32,010 bases of DNA from Planctomycetota bacterium (GCA_021413705.1 JAIOPX010000354.1:1-32010), one strand, 5' to 3'. Positions 1-8,501 are shown, counted from the first letter of the stretch. Numbers and translations are program-made. The notes: a model not told the origin generated them from the letters alone.

Positions 1-2555
1 GGCAACTCCGCAAGCTGACCGACCAGCTTCAGGCTAATCGTGTTCCCTTGGCGTCGGAACGATTCGACCTTCAGCCCGTCGGCGCCTACGGCCAGATTCC
101 TCTCAAAGTCGACGTACACCCCGCCCAGCCGGCTCATCACATGGGCCACGCCCGCCAAGCCGCCGACGCTGTTCCAACTGGGCCCGGAACTCAACGGCCG
201 TTGGGGAAAACCCTCGTGGTCCACATTCTCCGGCCCCAGGCCGAGGGGAAAATCGGTGTGCGTATAGATGCCGTTGGCACGGTGGCGCCGATGGCTGGCC
301 AGCGTCAGCGACGAGCGCGCCGCGGCGACACCCCGCTCGATCAAGTCCTGCCGCCCAGTCAATTGCCCGATGCGGACCAGCGGTTCCGCAAACCGGTGCG
401 CTCGTTGGTCCAGCCATTCCGAATCCCCCAACTGCGAAGAGACTCCGCCGAACGGATAGGCGGTAATCACATAGTGCGGCGCCCAGACCGCTTGAAACAG
501 CGAAGCAAAATCGGCCACCGACTCGGCCGCGTCCAGGTACTGCTGCTCCTGCGTCGCCTCGTGGAGCGACAAGAATCCTTGCAACGCCCAGGAGATCGAC
601 ATGCTGTTGCAGGGCCACTGCGCGGTGCGCGCGTCGAAGAAGATCTCCGGCTTGATCGCGCACGAGTAAAATGCCTCGAAGTCGGCCCATCGTTGCTGCG
701 GCATCACCTCGCTGAGCAGGAACCCGGCCGCTCGTTTCGCACCGTCGAGGTATTTCTGCTGTTTAGTTGCCAGATACAATTCGCTCAGCACCCACACGTG
801 GGCGCCGCCGTCAGCGTTCCACTTCAGGCTCGGCAGCGGCTTCAAGTCGGCCGTGAACCACGCGGGCACGCAACCCTTGGTCGGCCCGTCGGCCGGCATA
901 TTGGCCAACAGGAAATCGCCGTAGCGGCGGACGTAGGGTAAAATCCGCCCGTCGTCCTCGCACGTCCGGCGATACTGCAACAAGTAACCGGCCGTCACGC
1001 TGGCGGCGGCGGTCTGGTAGGCGCCGCCGTGGTTCCACTCCCAATACGCCGCGCCGGCGGCCGGGTTGTAGCCATTGAGCGGAGGGCTCCACAGGCTCCG
1101 CAGCCAGCGCTTTCCCGCCAGATCGTAGATGGCGGGAAACAGCCCCTGATTCTGCGGCGCCGACAGGGCCAGGTTGACCATCCGCCGCGCTTTGTCCAGC
1201 AGGTCTTTGTCGTCGAGTTGCTTCCCCCAAAAATACATGCCCGTGGCGTCGCACACGTTGTTCCACCAGGCGAGGTTGGTGATCAGGTTGTACCACTGCG
1301 GCGCGTAAAGCCGCAGCCCGCCGACCGGACGCCCCTCCGCCTCCCACTGCTGCCACACGCGCAAGTCGGGGCGCTGGGGATCGTTGCGGTGATGCAAATT
1401 CTGCCCGGCCACGTTGTAACCCTGGTAGTTGAAGCTGGCCGGATAACAGGCTTTCGCATAGTCGGCGTACGGCATCGCCTGCGGGCGGGGGCGGCGAAAA
1501 CAGTCGCTCCCATACCGCTGCCAGAGGTGCCGCGCGGCCATCTGGTAGCCGCGGCACTTCGGCGCCTCGGCGCTCATCAGCAGGTCCATGCCGATCCGCA
1601 CTTCATTTGTTGACAGTTCGCGGACCATTGTCCCGGGTGTATTGATATGCTGAAACCAGACATGCTGATGCACGATGGAGTCCAACATGCCATACGCCAG
1701 AATCAGCCGGGCACCGGTCCCCGGCCGCAGTTCCAGATCGAGCGCCGTGGGCATCGAAACCTTTGCCGGATCGACCGCCACTGGAAATGAGTTCGAATCG
1801 GGATGCTGCCGCGCACCCTTGGCAAAAACAACATTCCGCTCGATCACGTCGAGATCGGGGACCAAGCCGACGAACAACCCGGCTTGCTGCACGTACACAA
1901 CCGGGGAGAAGAACACCCGATCGCCGATCACGCTATCGGCAGTCGGCTTGTACGTGGGAGCATGCGTGACGTCCAGCTTACCGTCGATGGCTACCACGAC
2001 CGGCGCCAACAGGTACTCGAGCTTCGGCGGCGCGCCGGCCAGCGTGGCCTTGACTTCAATGTGGACGAACTGCTCCCCGCGGCGGAGCCGCACCGTTTGC
2101 TCGATCGCCGTCTCGCCGCTTTTGCCGCGCAGCACGACCTGGGCCAGGTCGGCCTTTTCTTCCATCGGGCCGATGCCTTGCAGGAGTTCGCTCGTCAGGA
2201 AGCGATGGGCCGGATCGATCGATGTGTCGTAAAGCGGCGCGACGGGCCCGCGCGGCTGTGCGTTGGGAGTCACCGCCTTCCCTTGGCCGCCGATCTTCGG
2301 CCGATACCCTTCGGCCAGCAAAACCCAATCCGCCCCGCGGGCGGCGAAGTACTGCTGCTTCACGCCGTCCTGGCCGGTGGTGAACCGGGCCTTTACGAGG
2401 CCGTTGTCGATCTCGACTGTTTCTATTTCGTCAGCGTTTTTAGCGCGAACAACCCGCACTGGCGGTGATTCGGCCAGCAGCGCCCGGCAGCCGCCAAACA
2501 GGACCACGGCAAACGTCACCGCGCGAGCAACAGTGGCCAGCAGTTTGGAAAACAC
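1..2555 (-). CDS. Large secreted putative polysaccharide-active protein, 3' end outside window
   Basis: An open frame of at least 851 codons runs off the left edge, so the C-terminus is missing. The start is GTG at 2555, supported by AGGAGGT nine bases upstream (about 2564-2570) and an in-frame TAA just before it; the first in-frame ATG lies far inside. The N-terminus has a signal peptide (hydrophobic stretch TFAVVLFGGC, then ALLAES); the Cys could be lipidated but the lipobox is poor. Residues about 30-290 look like a beta-rich domain and about 300-800 are helical with many Trp/Tyr/His (for example NLAWWNNVCDATGMYFWG and WEWNHGGAYQTAAA), as in (alpha/alpha)6-toroid glycosidases and polysaccharide lyases. 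I cannot assign a family. It lies 85 bases downstream of the DUF1080 gene on the same strand, and both belong to a sugar-processing block. The reading frame is certain; the function is inferred. Confidence 0.8.
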   Translation of the reverse strand, partial: MFSKLLATVARAVTFAVVLFGGCRALLAESPPVRVVRAKNADEIETVEIDNGLVKARFTTGQDGVKQQYFAARGADWVLLAEGYRPKIGGQGKAVTPNAQPRGPVAPLYDTSIDPAHRFLTSELLQGIGPMEEKADLAQVVLRGKSGETAIEQTVRLRRGEQFVHIEVKATLAGAPPKLEYLLAPVVVAIDGKLDVTHAPTYKPTADSVIGDRVFFSPVVYVQQAGLFVGLVPDLDVIERNVVFAKGARQHPDSNSFPVAVDPAKVSMPTALDLELRPGTGARLILAYGMLDSIVHQHVWFQHINTPGTMVRELSTNEVRIGMDLLMSAEAPKCRGYQMAARHLWQRYGSDCFRRPRPQAMPYADYAKACYPASFNYQGYNVAGQNLHHRNDPQRPDLRVWQQWEAEGRPVGGLRLYAPQWYNLITNLAWWNNVCDATGMYFWGKQLDDKDLLDKARRMVNLALSAPQNQGLFPAIYDLAGKRWLRSLWSPPLNGYNPAAGAAYWEWNHGGAYQTAAASVTAGYLLQYRRTCEDDGRILPYVRRYGDFLLANMPADGPTKGCVPAWFTADLKPLPSLKWNADGGAHVWVLSELYLATKQQKYLDGAKRAAGFLLSEVMPQQRWADFEAFYSCAIKPEIFFDARTAQWPCNSMSISWALQGFLSLHEATQEQQYLDAAESVADFASLFQAVWAPHYVITAYPFGGVSSQLGDSEWLDQRAHRFAEPLVRIGQLTGRQDLIERGVAAARSSLTLASHRRHRANGIYTHTDFPLGLGPENVDHEGFPQRPLSSGPSWNSVGGLAGVAHVMSRLGGVYVDFERNLAVGADGLKVESFRRQGNTISLKLVGQLAEL

Positions 2556-2562
2556 GAAGAAA

Positions 2563-2571
2563 CGACCTCCT
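2563..2571 (-). promoter_or_regulatory. Ribosome binding site fixing a GTG start
   Basis: The minus strand reads CAGGAGGTC here, a near-perfect Shine-Dalgarno, nine bases before the GTG at 2555. Strong sites are uncommon in this window, so this one decides the start of the large secreted protein. Confidence 0.7.
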
Positions 2572-2640
2572 GGTTAATTGACCGCAGCAAGTGAGCCGCA
2601 AGGCGCTAGCCGCGGGTAACGTGCAATGCACAGCTCCGCC

Positions 2641-3312
2641 CTACTTCCGCAGCGCCGCTCTAAGCTTCGCCTCATCCATCCCCGCCAGTTCCACTTTTGG
2701 GTTCTTGATCAGCTTCAGCCCGCGGAATTCTACTTTCATGGGCGGGCCGGAGTGGATTTGCAGGGCGATGCGGCCTTGGCGTTCTCCCTTGGGGTCGCCG
2801 AGCGCGGTGCAGAGCTGCCCGTTGAGCGCGGTCCAGATCGAGTCGCCGACGGCCAGCACCTCGTAGCGGTTCCAGTCCCCCGGTTTGACCGCTTGCTGGC
2901 CGACGTTGTTTTTGTCGAGCAGGCCCCGTCCCTGCTCGTGATAGAGCTTCCCCCACCACCCTGCGCCGATGTCGGCCTGATACCCCCTGGCGTGGCCATC
3001 CGCGCCGCGCTGGCTGCGGAACTGAATCCCCGAGTTGCCGCTGTCGGGCGTCAGCCGGACCTCGCAACCGAGATAGAAATCCCCCACCGGCACATCGCTC
3101 CACAAGAACGTGTTGTGCGGCACATTCTCCTGGGCCTGCCCCACAATCGCGCCGTCGACCACCGACCAATACTTCATGCTCCCCGGCACATCGCTCCAGC
3201 CGGTCAAGTCATGCCCGTTGAAGAACTCCGTGACGGGCTCGACGGCGAGGGCCGGCCGGGCGGACAACAGCAGCAAGAGGGCGAGCGAGCAGCAAGCGGC
3301 AGTGGGGCGCAT
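2641..3312 (-). CDS. Secreted DUF1080 (3-keto-disaccharide hydrolase domain) protein
   Basis: The product is 223 residues. Residues 1-23 are a signal peptide ending ALA before VEP. The mature part is one concanavalin-like jelly-roll domain of the DUF1080 family. It opens with the family signature FFNGHDLTGW (about 30-39), followed by the typical W-x-VVDGAIVG and DFYLGCEVRLT strands, GNSGIQFRSQ, a GYQADIG motif with WWGKLYHEQGRG, and GRIALQIHSGPPMKVEFRGLKLIK near the end. The family is greatly expanded in planctomycetes; some members hydrolyse 3-keto-glycosides or bind carbohydrate. The frame extends to 3573 upstream, but the ATG at 3312 is chosen because it begins the signal peptide and has GAGG seven bases before it. 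Sugar-processing neighbours support a periplasmic glycan role; the exact substrate is unknown. Confidence 0.9.
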   Translation of the reverse strand: MRPTAACCSLALLLLLSARPALAVEPVTEFFNGHDLTGWSDVPGSMKYWSVVDGAIVGQAQENVPHNTFLWSDVPVGDFYLGCEVRLTPDSGNSGIQFRSQRGADGHARGYQADIGAGWWGKLYHEQGRGLLDKNNVGQQAVKPGDWNRYEVLAVGDSIWTALNGQLCTALGDPKGERQGRIALQIHSGPPMKVEFRGLKLIKNPKVELAGMDEAKLRAALRK

Positions 3313-3350
3313 TGGGAGGCCTCGGCGGGAAATGAAGGATTTGGAACAAA

Positions 3351-3416
3351 GTAGGGTATGCGAAGCATACCAATAACAGAGTGCCCGGCCCAAGTGGTAC
3401 GCTTCGCGTCCCCTAC
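3351..3416. repeat. Imperfect intergenic inverted repeat
   Basis: The 21-base arms 3351-3371 and 3396-3416 are reverse complements at 18 of 21 positions and are separated by 24 bases. The left arm contains a perfect small palindrome (GGTATGC GAA GCATACC, 3355-3371). It lies between the DUF1080 gene and its upstream neighbour. Short palindromes of this type, built on GGTAYGC and GCGTACC, are familiar in planctomycete intergenic regions; I infer that it is a dispersed element and not a specific operator. Confidence 0.6.
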
Positions 3417-3437
3417 GGACGAATGACGCCAAACTGC

Positions 3438-3998
3438 TCAGGAAATCCAATCTTGAATACTTACCACGACATGCTGTTCCGAACAGAACAATCGCCTTCC
3501 TCCCCCGGCGGCAAGCGGGCCGTGATAGTACGACCACTGTTTCATTCTCAGATCCTCCGCAACATATGCACACTTACATTCGCCGCAATACGCCTCGATG
3601 AAGCTAAGCGTTTCTCGCGGTGTCGATGAGGGAAAAAAGGTGGGACCGGGAATCACTAGGTCGTACATCCAATCCAGATCCCACTGGAAGCAATCTACAA
3701 CGACGGGCTGAGTTTCCTGTTTATCCAGCCATTCCAGCAATGCGAGTGGACCCCGTCGTGTTTCTTCCTGCCGCCACCGCGCTTCATCCCGCATCCACCG
3801 CGTTGGCCGCACATACCTGGAAAGTCCAATGCTCCGGGCAACTTTTCTGAGGAACGTCCGAGTGGGTGAGGGTTTGTAGAATCTCGACTTCCACCCATCC
3901 GCCACTTTGCAAAGCGTGGCCCGAAAAGCCTCCATCGCGAACAAGAGCACGCGAGGGTCCTTCTCTCGGGTTTTGTCCGTAAATAAGACGGTGCGCAT
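3438..3998 (-). CDS. Hypothetical protein with a CxxCxC motif
   Basis: The product is 186 residues with no signal peptide or membrane segment. I do not recognise the family. The N-terminal half is basic (Arg/Lys-rich, about residues 20-80). The C-terminal half has well-ordered hydrophobic and aromatic segments: PVVVDCFQWDLDWMYDLV, then a cysteine cluster YCGECKCAY at about 137-145. The cysteines could bind zinc or iron, which is inference. The start at ATG 3998 has a weak GGAG about nine bases upstream. It sits between two secreted sugar-processing genes on the same strand but has no clear link to them. Real coding is likely from the length and from amino-acid use that looks protein-like; certainty is moderate. 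Confidence 0.6.
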   Translation of the reverse strand: MRTVLFTDKTREKDPRVLLFAMEAFRATLCKVADGWKSRFYKPSPTRTFLRKVARSIGLSRYVRPTRWMRDEARWRQEETRRGPLALLEWLDKQETQPVVVDCFQWDLDWMYDLVIPGPTFFPSSTPRETLSFIEAYCGECKCAYVAEDLRMKQWSYYHGPLAAGGGRRLFCSEQHVVVSIQDWIS

Positions 3999-4033
3999 CG
4001 CGGTGCTCCAAGGGAGCGAACTGAGAGTACATC

Positions 4034-4051
4034 AAGGGGACGGGAGTCATT
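4034..4051. repeat. REP-like motif, isolated copy
   Basis: The 18 bases AAGGGGACGGGAGTCATT are identical to 31426-31443, where the motif overlaps the stop codon of a REP-associated tyrosine transposase remnant. This copy stands alone between two minus-strand genes. It is best read as a non-autonomous REP end mobilised by a RAYT. Confidence 0.65.
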
Positions 4052-4069
4052 CGCTGTTTTCACCCCATG

Positions 4070-5677
4070 TTAGCGTTCACCCTCCCCTCTATTTCCCCCC
4101 ACCCTCCCCGTCACCCTTTGCAGCTTCTCCGCCTCGGCGATCTGCTTCCCATCAGCAAAAACTCTTAGCCCCTTCCCCTTCCCATACCGCTCGCCCGTTT
4201 TGTCGTACAGGATCGTGATGATCCGCCCGTGGTAGAGGACGTTGTCGAGGCAGAAGTAGTCCCAGGTGTCGGGGGGCACGAGGGGATGCACCTCGATCGT
4301 GTCGTCGGCGCGGGGGCGGAGGCCGATCAGGCCGGTGATTACCAGGTCGCAGAACGTCGAGTGGTTGTAGTCTTTGCCGCGCTCCAGCGGCTGCTGCTTG
4401 CGCTGCCGCAGCAGGGTGCGCGACAGCCAGTCGCCGGTGAGCGGGTTTAGGTTCTCGTCGATCCACGGCACCACCTGGCCATCGTCGCGCTTCAGCCGGT
4501 GCGACTTGGCGTAGATGGTGAGCAAGTCCAGGTAATCGCGCGGGGTGATGTCGGTTTGCTCGTAGTTGTTCAGCACGTTGGCCATGGCGGTGAGCGTGAC
4601 CGCGGTGGAGTACGGCCAACTCGGGCCGTTCCACTGGCACTCGTGCCCTTTGTACGCGACGGCAAACTTGGGGTGCCGCTGCTCCGCGGTCGTCGGGCCG
4701 AATGCGGCGTAGAAGCCGTGCGGGTCCATCACCTGCTTCCACGCCACGCCATACTGCGGATCGGGCAGATTGAAGTACCACGGCGTCAGGCCGTGCAGCT
4801 CGCGGACGTCGGCCAGGCGCACCTCGCCGCGCGGCGAGACCTTGAAGAACTGCGCCTTGGGATCCCACAGCTTCTCCTGGAGCCGCCGCTTGATGTCGGC
4901 CGCTTTGCCGCGATACGTGGCTGCGAGGTCTGGCTTGCCCGCCAGATCGGCAATCCGCGCGATGGCCGTCGCGTCACCATACATGTAGCTGTTGATCGTC
5001 GCCCGATAGCCGCTGCCGCCGATCGACACCTCCATGCCGTCCTGGCCGTCGTTCTGCCAGTACAGGCCGTTCGGGTCGCGCCGCTCCTTGTCCCAACGCT
5101 CGAAGTTCTTCACCAGGTCCGGCAGAAAACTCACGAGGCGGGTTTGATCCTGGTTGACCAGCCAGCGGGCGTAGTAGGAGTCGGCCGCCCAGAAGCTGTA
5201 CCGCCGCGGCTCGCCCCCTTTGCGAAACCAGAAGTTGGAGTAGCCATCGAGAAACTTGGGATCGTGCAGCCAGCGCCCCTCGTAGAGATGATGCCCGGCG
5301 GCGCAGTTGATGGAATTGTGCTTGCCCGACCAACTGACCTGCGGCAGAAACTCGGTGATGATGAAGCCGTCGGGCGTCTGGCGAATGTGCTTGCGATAGG
5401 TCCACCAGCGGAAGTAGTACGTCTGTTCGATGTCCTTGTCGGGGCAATCGAGCAAGGGAATGTTGTTCTGAAGGAACTGGGCGGCGGCGGCGTTGGGGAT
5501 GTGCTGGCGGTAGAGTTCCTGGTCGTTCTTGTTGAAGGTTTCGACGTAGTGCAGGAGCTTGTCGGGGGTGAGGATGAAGGGGTGCGGCGGGGTGGTGGGC
5601 GGTTGAGCGTTTGCAGTACTGAGGCCGCACGCGCAGAGAGTCAGCAGGAAGAGGGCGATTTTGATTGTTGTTTGCAT
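4070..5677 (-). CDS. Secreted MGH1/GH63-like glycoside hydrolase
   Basis: The product is 535 residues. Residues 1-24 are a signal peptide (TANA before QPP). The rest matches the (alpha/alpha)6-toroid glycosidases of the mannosylglycerate hydrolase/GH63 type. Landmarks are TYYFRWWTYRKHI (86-98), the AADSYYARWL helix (164-173), NDGQDGMEVS (209-218), whose Asp or Glu is the probable general acid, and CQWNGPSWPYSTA (348-359), the equivalent of the W-x-GP-x-W motif next to the catalytic base in GH63. These assignments come from family knowledge, not a search. The frame continues to 5731, but that extension lies inside an intergenic palindrome, so ATG 5677 with the signal peptide is preferred. It probably hydrolyses an alpha-linked glucoside, mannoside or rhamnoside in the periplasm; substrate unknown. 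Confidence 0.88.
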   Translation of the reverse strand: MQTTIKIALFLLTLCACGLSTANAQPPTTPPHPFILTPDKLLHYVETFNKNDQELYRQHIPNAAAAQFLQNNIPLLDCPDKDIEQTYYFRWWTYRKHIRQTPDGFIITEFLPQVSWSGKHNSINCAAGHHLYEGRWLHDPKFLDGYSNFWFRKGGEPRRYSFWAADSYYARWLVNQDQTRLVSFLPDLVKNFERWDKERRDPNGLYWQNDGQDGMEVSIGGSGYRATINSYMYGDATAIARIADLAGKPDLAATYRGKAADIKRRLQEKLWDPKAQFFKVSPRGEVRLADVRELHGLTPWYFNLPDPQYGVAWKQVMDPHGFYAAFGPTTAEQRHPKFAVAYKGHECQWNGPSWPYSTAVTLTAMANVLNNYEQTDITPRDYLDLLTIYAKSHRLKRDDGQVVPWIDENLNPLTGDWLSRTLLRQRKQQPLERGKDYNHSTFCDLVITGLIGLRPRADDTIEVHPLVPPDTWDYFCLDNVLYHGRIITILYDKTGERYGKGKGLRVFADGKQIAEAEKLQRVTGRVGGNRGEGER

Positions 5678-5712
5678 GGTGAATCTCGGGAATGTTTTCA
5701 GGGCGTGCCGGG

Positions 5713-5785
5713 TCACTAGCCCGAAGCGCAAGCGAGGGGGCGTAGCTTTCCGTGCTGCCCCCTGGCTTGCGCTTCGGGCTAGTGA
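5713..5785. repeat. Planctomycete-type intergenic palindrome
   Basis: Arms 5713-5741 and 5757-5785 (29 bases each) are reverse complements at 28 of 29 positions around a 15-base loop. The arm core is CTAGCCCGAAGCGCAAGCG. The element lies between the acyltransferase gene and the glycosidase gene. On the minus strand it could form a very stable hairpin between the two cistrons and might stabilise or separate their transcripts. No U-run follows, so it is not a typical terminator. Confidence 0.8.
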
Positions 5786-5820
5786 GTTGGTTCGTAGGCT
5801 GGGTCAGTTGGTAGTGCAAC

Positions 5821-5839
5821 CCCCGGGCGGAGCCCGGGG
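5821..5839. repeat. Short GC palindrome CCCCGGG-N5-CCCGGGG
   Basis: A perfect 7-base inverted repeat with a CGGAG loop lies just downstream of the acyltransferase stop codon. It has no U-run and resembles another short palindrome common between planctomycete genes. It may act as a weak transcript end on the minus strand. Confidence 0.55.
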
Positions 5840-5856
5840 CTATGGGTTATTCTCGC

Positions 5857-7194
5857 TCAAATCCGCAAGAAAATCCGCCGGCGGTACATCCAGAAGAAGA
5901 CCAGCCAGAAGATCGCGAACACCAGCAGGCTGCGCACGACGGCTACCCACGGCGGGGACATGCCGGCGAACAGCCAGAAGCCCACGTGCCGATTGACGTT
6001 GGGCGTCAGCCAGCCGGGCCACAGCCACATCAGCACGTACACCGCGACGGAGTTCACTCCCAACACCACGGCGGGAAACGTCCAACGGCGCCAGCCGAGG
6101 ACGTCGACCACGCCGTAGAACGCGGCCAGCAGCAGCAGTGTCCAGCCGCCGCTGAAGATCGCGAAGCTGGGGGTCCAGATCTTCTTGATGATCGGGCAGA
6201 CCGGCGACGCACCCAGGCCGAGCAGCACCCCCAGGATGATTCCGGCGATTCCGGTCGCGACCAAAATCAGCAGCTTGTGCCGCGCGGGCAGCTTCGAGCC
6301 GAGCAGCTCACCCGCCATCAGGCCGAAGATCATGTTCGCCAGCGCCGGGATGAAATTGAGCGTGTAGTATTCGTGATTCACAAACGGTTTGTTGTGCGGC
6401 AGCCAGTTGCGCAGCCAAACGTCGAAGGCCTGCCCCGGATTGCCGATCTTGGGCCACCCGGCGACCGCCGCTTGCTTTACTCCCAGCAGCCAGGCGAACT
6501 GCGGCCAGTATTGCCACAACGCCCAGTAGCCGACCAGGATGCCCACCGCGGCCACCGCCTGCCCGGGCCACGGCAGGTTCCACAGCAGGAACAGGAAGAT
6601 GTAGCCCAGCCCGATCTGCGAGACAACGTCTTCAAACGTCCACACGGTCTGCCCCGACCATCCGCTGCGGAGAAACACTCCGAGCAAAATCAGCAGCAGG
6701 GCGCGATACGCGGCGTGGCCGAACATGCGAACAAAACCCTGGCCGCGGGCCCGCCGCGCGGCGTAGGAGAACGGCACCGACACGCCGACGATGAACATGA
6801 ACGCCGGCTGGATGAGATCCCAAAAGCGGAAATCGGCGACCGACGAGATCGCGTAGCCCACGTGGTCCCACTGCAGGACGAGGTGATGGACCATCCCCTG
6901 CCAGGCCGGGCTATTTGGATAGAACTTCAGCAACAAGCCGGGCACGACGCCGAACGCCGAGGCGGAGAGGACCAGCATGATGAACCCGCGATAGGCGTCG
7001 AGCGAGACGAGCCGGCCGGAGGGCGCGGGAGGCGCCGACTGCACCGCAGCAGCGGGAGCATCCGAAGGTGCCGGGACCAGGGCGTCCAAGGGAACCGGGA
7101 TGGCCACCAAATATGGATTGGCCGATGAATTCGGCTGAGACAGCGGAGCCGGATTGGACAACGGGGCCGGATTGACTGGAGGTTCGCCTGACAT
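5857..7194 (-). CDS. DUF5009 / HGSNAT-like membrane acyltransferase
   Basis: The product is 445 residues. The first 60 are a Pro/Ala/Ser-rich tail without a signal peptide. The rest is a multi-pass membrane protein with about ten hydrophobic helices. The family signature is clear: RLVSLDAYRGFIM (61-73), then WDHVGY (109-114), where the family's conserved luminal or periplasmic His lies, and FWDLIQPAFMFIVGVSVPFSYA (124-145). Relatives include lysosomal heparan-alpha-glucosaminide N-acetyltransferase, which passes acetyl from cytosolic acetyl-CoA to amino sugars across the membrane, and bacterial COG4299 proteins. The gene comes first in the minus-strand sugar block, so a role in acylating an exported or imported glycan is likely; the acceptor cannot be read from sequence. 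No good Shine-Dalgarno is visible near the ATG. Confidence 0.88.
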   Translation of the reverse strand: MSGEPPVNPAPLSNPAPLSQPNSSANPYLVAIPVPLDALVPAPSDAPAAAVQSAPPAPSGRLVSLDAYRGFIMLVLSASAFGVVPGLLLKFYPNSPAWQGMVHHLVLQWDHVGYAISSVADFRFWDLIQPAFMFIVGVSVPFSYAARRARGQGFVRMFGHAAYRALLLILLGVFLRSGWSGQTVWTFEDVVSQIGLGYIFLFLLWNLPWPGQAVAAVGILVGYWALWQYWPQFAWLLGVKQAAVAGWPKIGNPGQAFDVWLRNWLPHNKPFVNHEYYTLNFIPALANMIFGLMAGELLGSKLPARHKLLILVATGIAGIILGVLLGLGASPVCPIIKKIWTPSFAIFSGGWTLLLLAAFYGVVDVLGWRRWTFPAVVLGVNSVAVYVLMWLWPGWLTPNVNRHVGFWLFAGMSPPWVAVVRSLLVFAIFWLVFFWMYRRRIFLRI

Positions 7195-7290
7195 GGGATT
7201 GAGCTGGAAGGGCTCCTCGTGGTTGGACGGATGGGGCGCACGATGTTGCGCGAGCGCGGCCCGCGGGCCGTTCGCCGCTCATCGCCCCAG

Positions 7291-8481
7291 CTATTCTAAC
7301 CGCCCAATGGCCGCCAGTTGCTCTTCCGTTGGAAACTCTCGGACTCGAAAGCGAGGAGGGTAATAGTCGGTTTCTTCCATCAAATGGCCGACAATGCCGA
7401 CCACTTTGTCCCAATCGCCGGCGGCGACCATGTTTTTGCCATCCTCGAAGAACACCACCTTTTGCGTCTTTGGCAGCAGAGTGTTGACTCCTTTGGACCA
7501 GACGCAGTAGGAAAACAGGCTGTCGTCGACTTTCTGCACGACGATCGTGCTGGCCACAAACAGGTCGACCCCCTGCTTCTCGTGCAACGCATCGAGCAGC
7601 TTCTTCTGCTCTTCGTATTCTGGCAAAACGTGCTTCATCTCCAGCAGTTGGAAGCGACTGAACAGCGGGTGCGACTTGTCCGGCATCCAATCCATCCAGG
7701 TGTCGCCCGTGAGCCGCAGCGGCATGAACAAAATGGGCCGGGGATTCTCGACCGCCTTTTCCGCCAGATCGAGCATCATGGAAATCCCCTCGTCGTCGTC
7801 CGAGCCGGTGATGAACAGGCTTTCCCGGCTGGGAACCATCGCCACATGGTCGCCGTCGACCTTGAGCGATCGAATCAGGTCGACCAGCAGCAGCCGCGAG
7901 GCGTCGTAGCTGTCGCCGGTGACGGCGGCGTACAGGCGATCGCCGATATTCGCGAAGGCGAAGTTGTCCTCGGCCAGATTCTGCTTGGCCACTTCCATCG
8001 CCTCGTAGGGAGTCACGCCCCACTTGCTCACTTCCTCGCTGCTGACCGAGCGGACCGAGTTTGGGAAGTCGTACACCACCGTCGCGTAGAGATGCTCGCC
8101 AACGCTTTGCAGCGGCAGGTCGACCCCCTTCTTGTTCGCCTCGATCATCCGCTCCAGGTCCAGCTTTTCAATCGTCGCCCGGCACCACAGCTTGATCCGC
8201 AGATCGGGTTTGGCGTCCTCGAACTCTTCCGGCAAGTCCTGTTGAGCGACGAGGCAGGCAGTGACCGATTTTCGGATGTGGTCCTTCCGCTGCTCCTTCG
8301 GCAGCAGGCAATGCTCCTTATAGAAGTTGCCCAGGTTAATCACCTGCGAATCGGCGGCTCGCAGGTAGAAGTTCGCTGGATCGAACGTGGAGGCCAGCCC
8401 ATGCCTGAGCAGTTCGGCCATGAAGAGGTTGGCAAAAGCCTCCGGCGAAGGAGGGCCGAACAATTTGCTGAGCAGACCCAT
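7291..8481 (-). CDS. DUF1444-like (YtpQ-type) protein
   Basis: The product is 396 residues, soluble, with no signal peptide. The pattern of the C-terminal two thirds (DGDHVAMVPSRESLFITGSDDDEGISMMLDLA, then RPILFMPLRLTGDTW) resembles DUF1444/YtpQ proteins, whose biochemical role is unknown; a planctomycete paralogue without a Pfam match is also possible. It starts at ATG 8481 (MGLLSKLFGPP) and is 20 bases downstream of the GNAT gene, so the two are probably co-transcribed. The downstream acyltransferase begins 96 bases further on and may belong to another unit. The coding call is firm, the family call moderate. Confidence 0.75.
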   Translation of the reverse strand: MGLLSKLFGPPSPEAFANLFMAELLRHGLASTFDPANFYLRAADSQVINLGNFYKEHCLLPKEQRKDHIRKSVTACLVAQQDLPEEFEDAKPDLRIKLWCRATIEKLDLERMIEANKKGVDLPLQSVGEHLYATVVYDFPNSVRSVSSEEVSKWGVTPYEAMEVAKQNLAEDNFAFANIGDRLYAAVTGDSYDASRLLLVDLIRSLKVDGDHVAMVPSRESLFITGSDDDEGISMMLDLAEKAVENPRPILFMPLRLTGDTWMDWMPDKSHPLFSRFQLLEMKHVLPEYEEQKKLLDALHEKQGVDLFVASTIVVQKVDDSLFSYCVWSKGVNTLLPKTQKVVFFEDGKNMVAAGDWDKVVGIVGHLMEETDYYPPRFRVREFPTEEQLAAIGRLE

Positions 8482-8501
8482 GCGAAGGCCCTGTGGTGCG
8501 G

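Noticed and set aside
48-941. Long plus-strand open frame opposite the large secreted protein
   Set aside because: It is Arg/Gln/His-rich with no domain pattern, and the minus strand has an uninterrupted frame with signal peptide and ribosome site over the same bases.
4499-5719. 406-codon plus-strand open frame
   Set aside because: It lies entirely opposite the glycosidase gene, whose motifs are clear. High GC opens the antisense frame.
5842-7128. 428-codon plus-strand open frame
   Set aside because: It is antisense to the DUF5009-like membrane protein; its composition (Gln/His/Arg/Pro) is typical of an antisense shadow.
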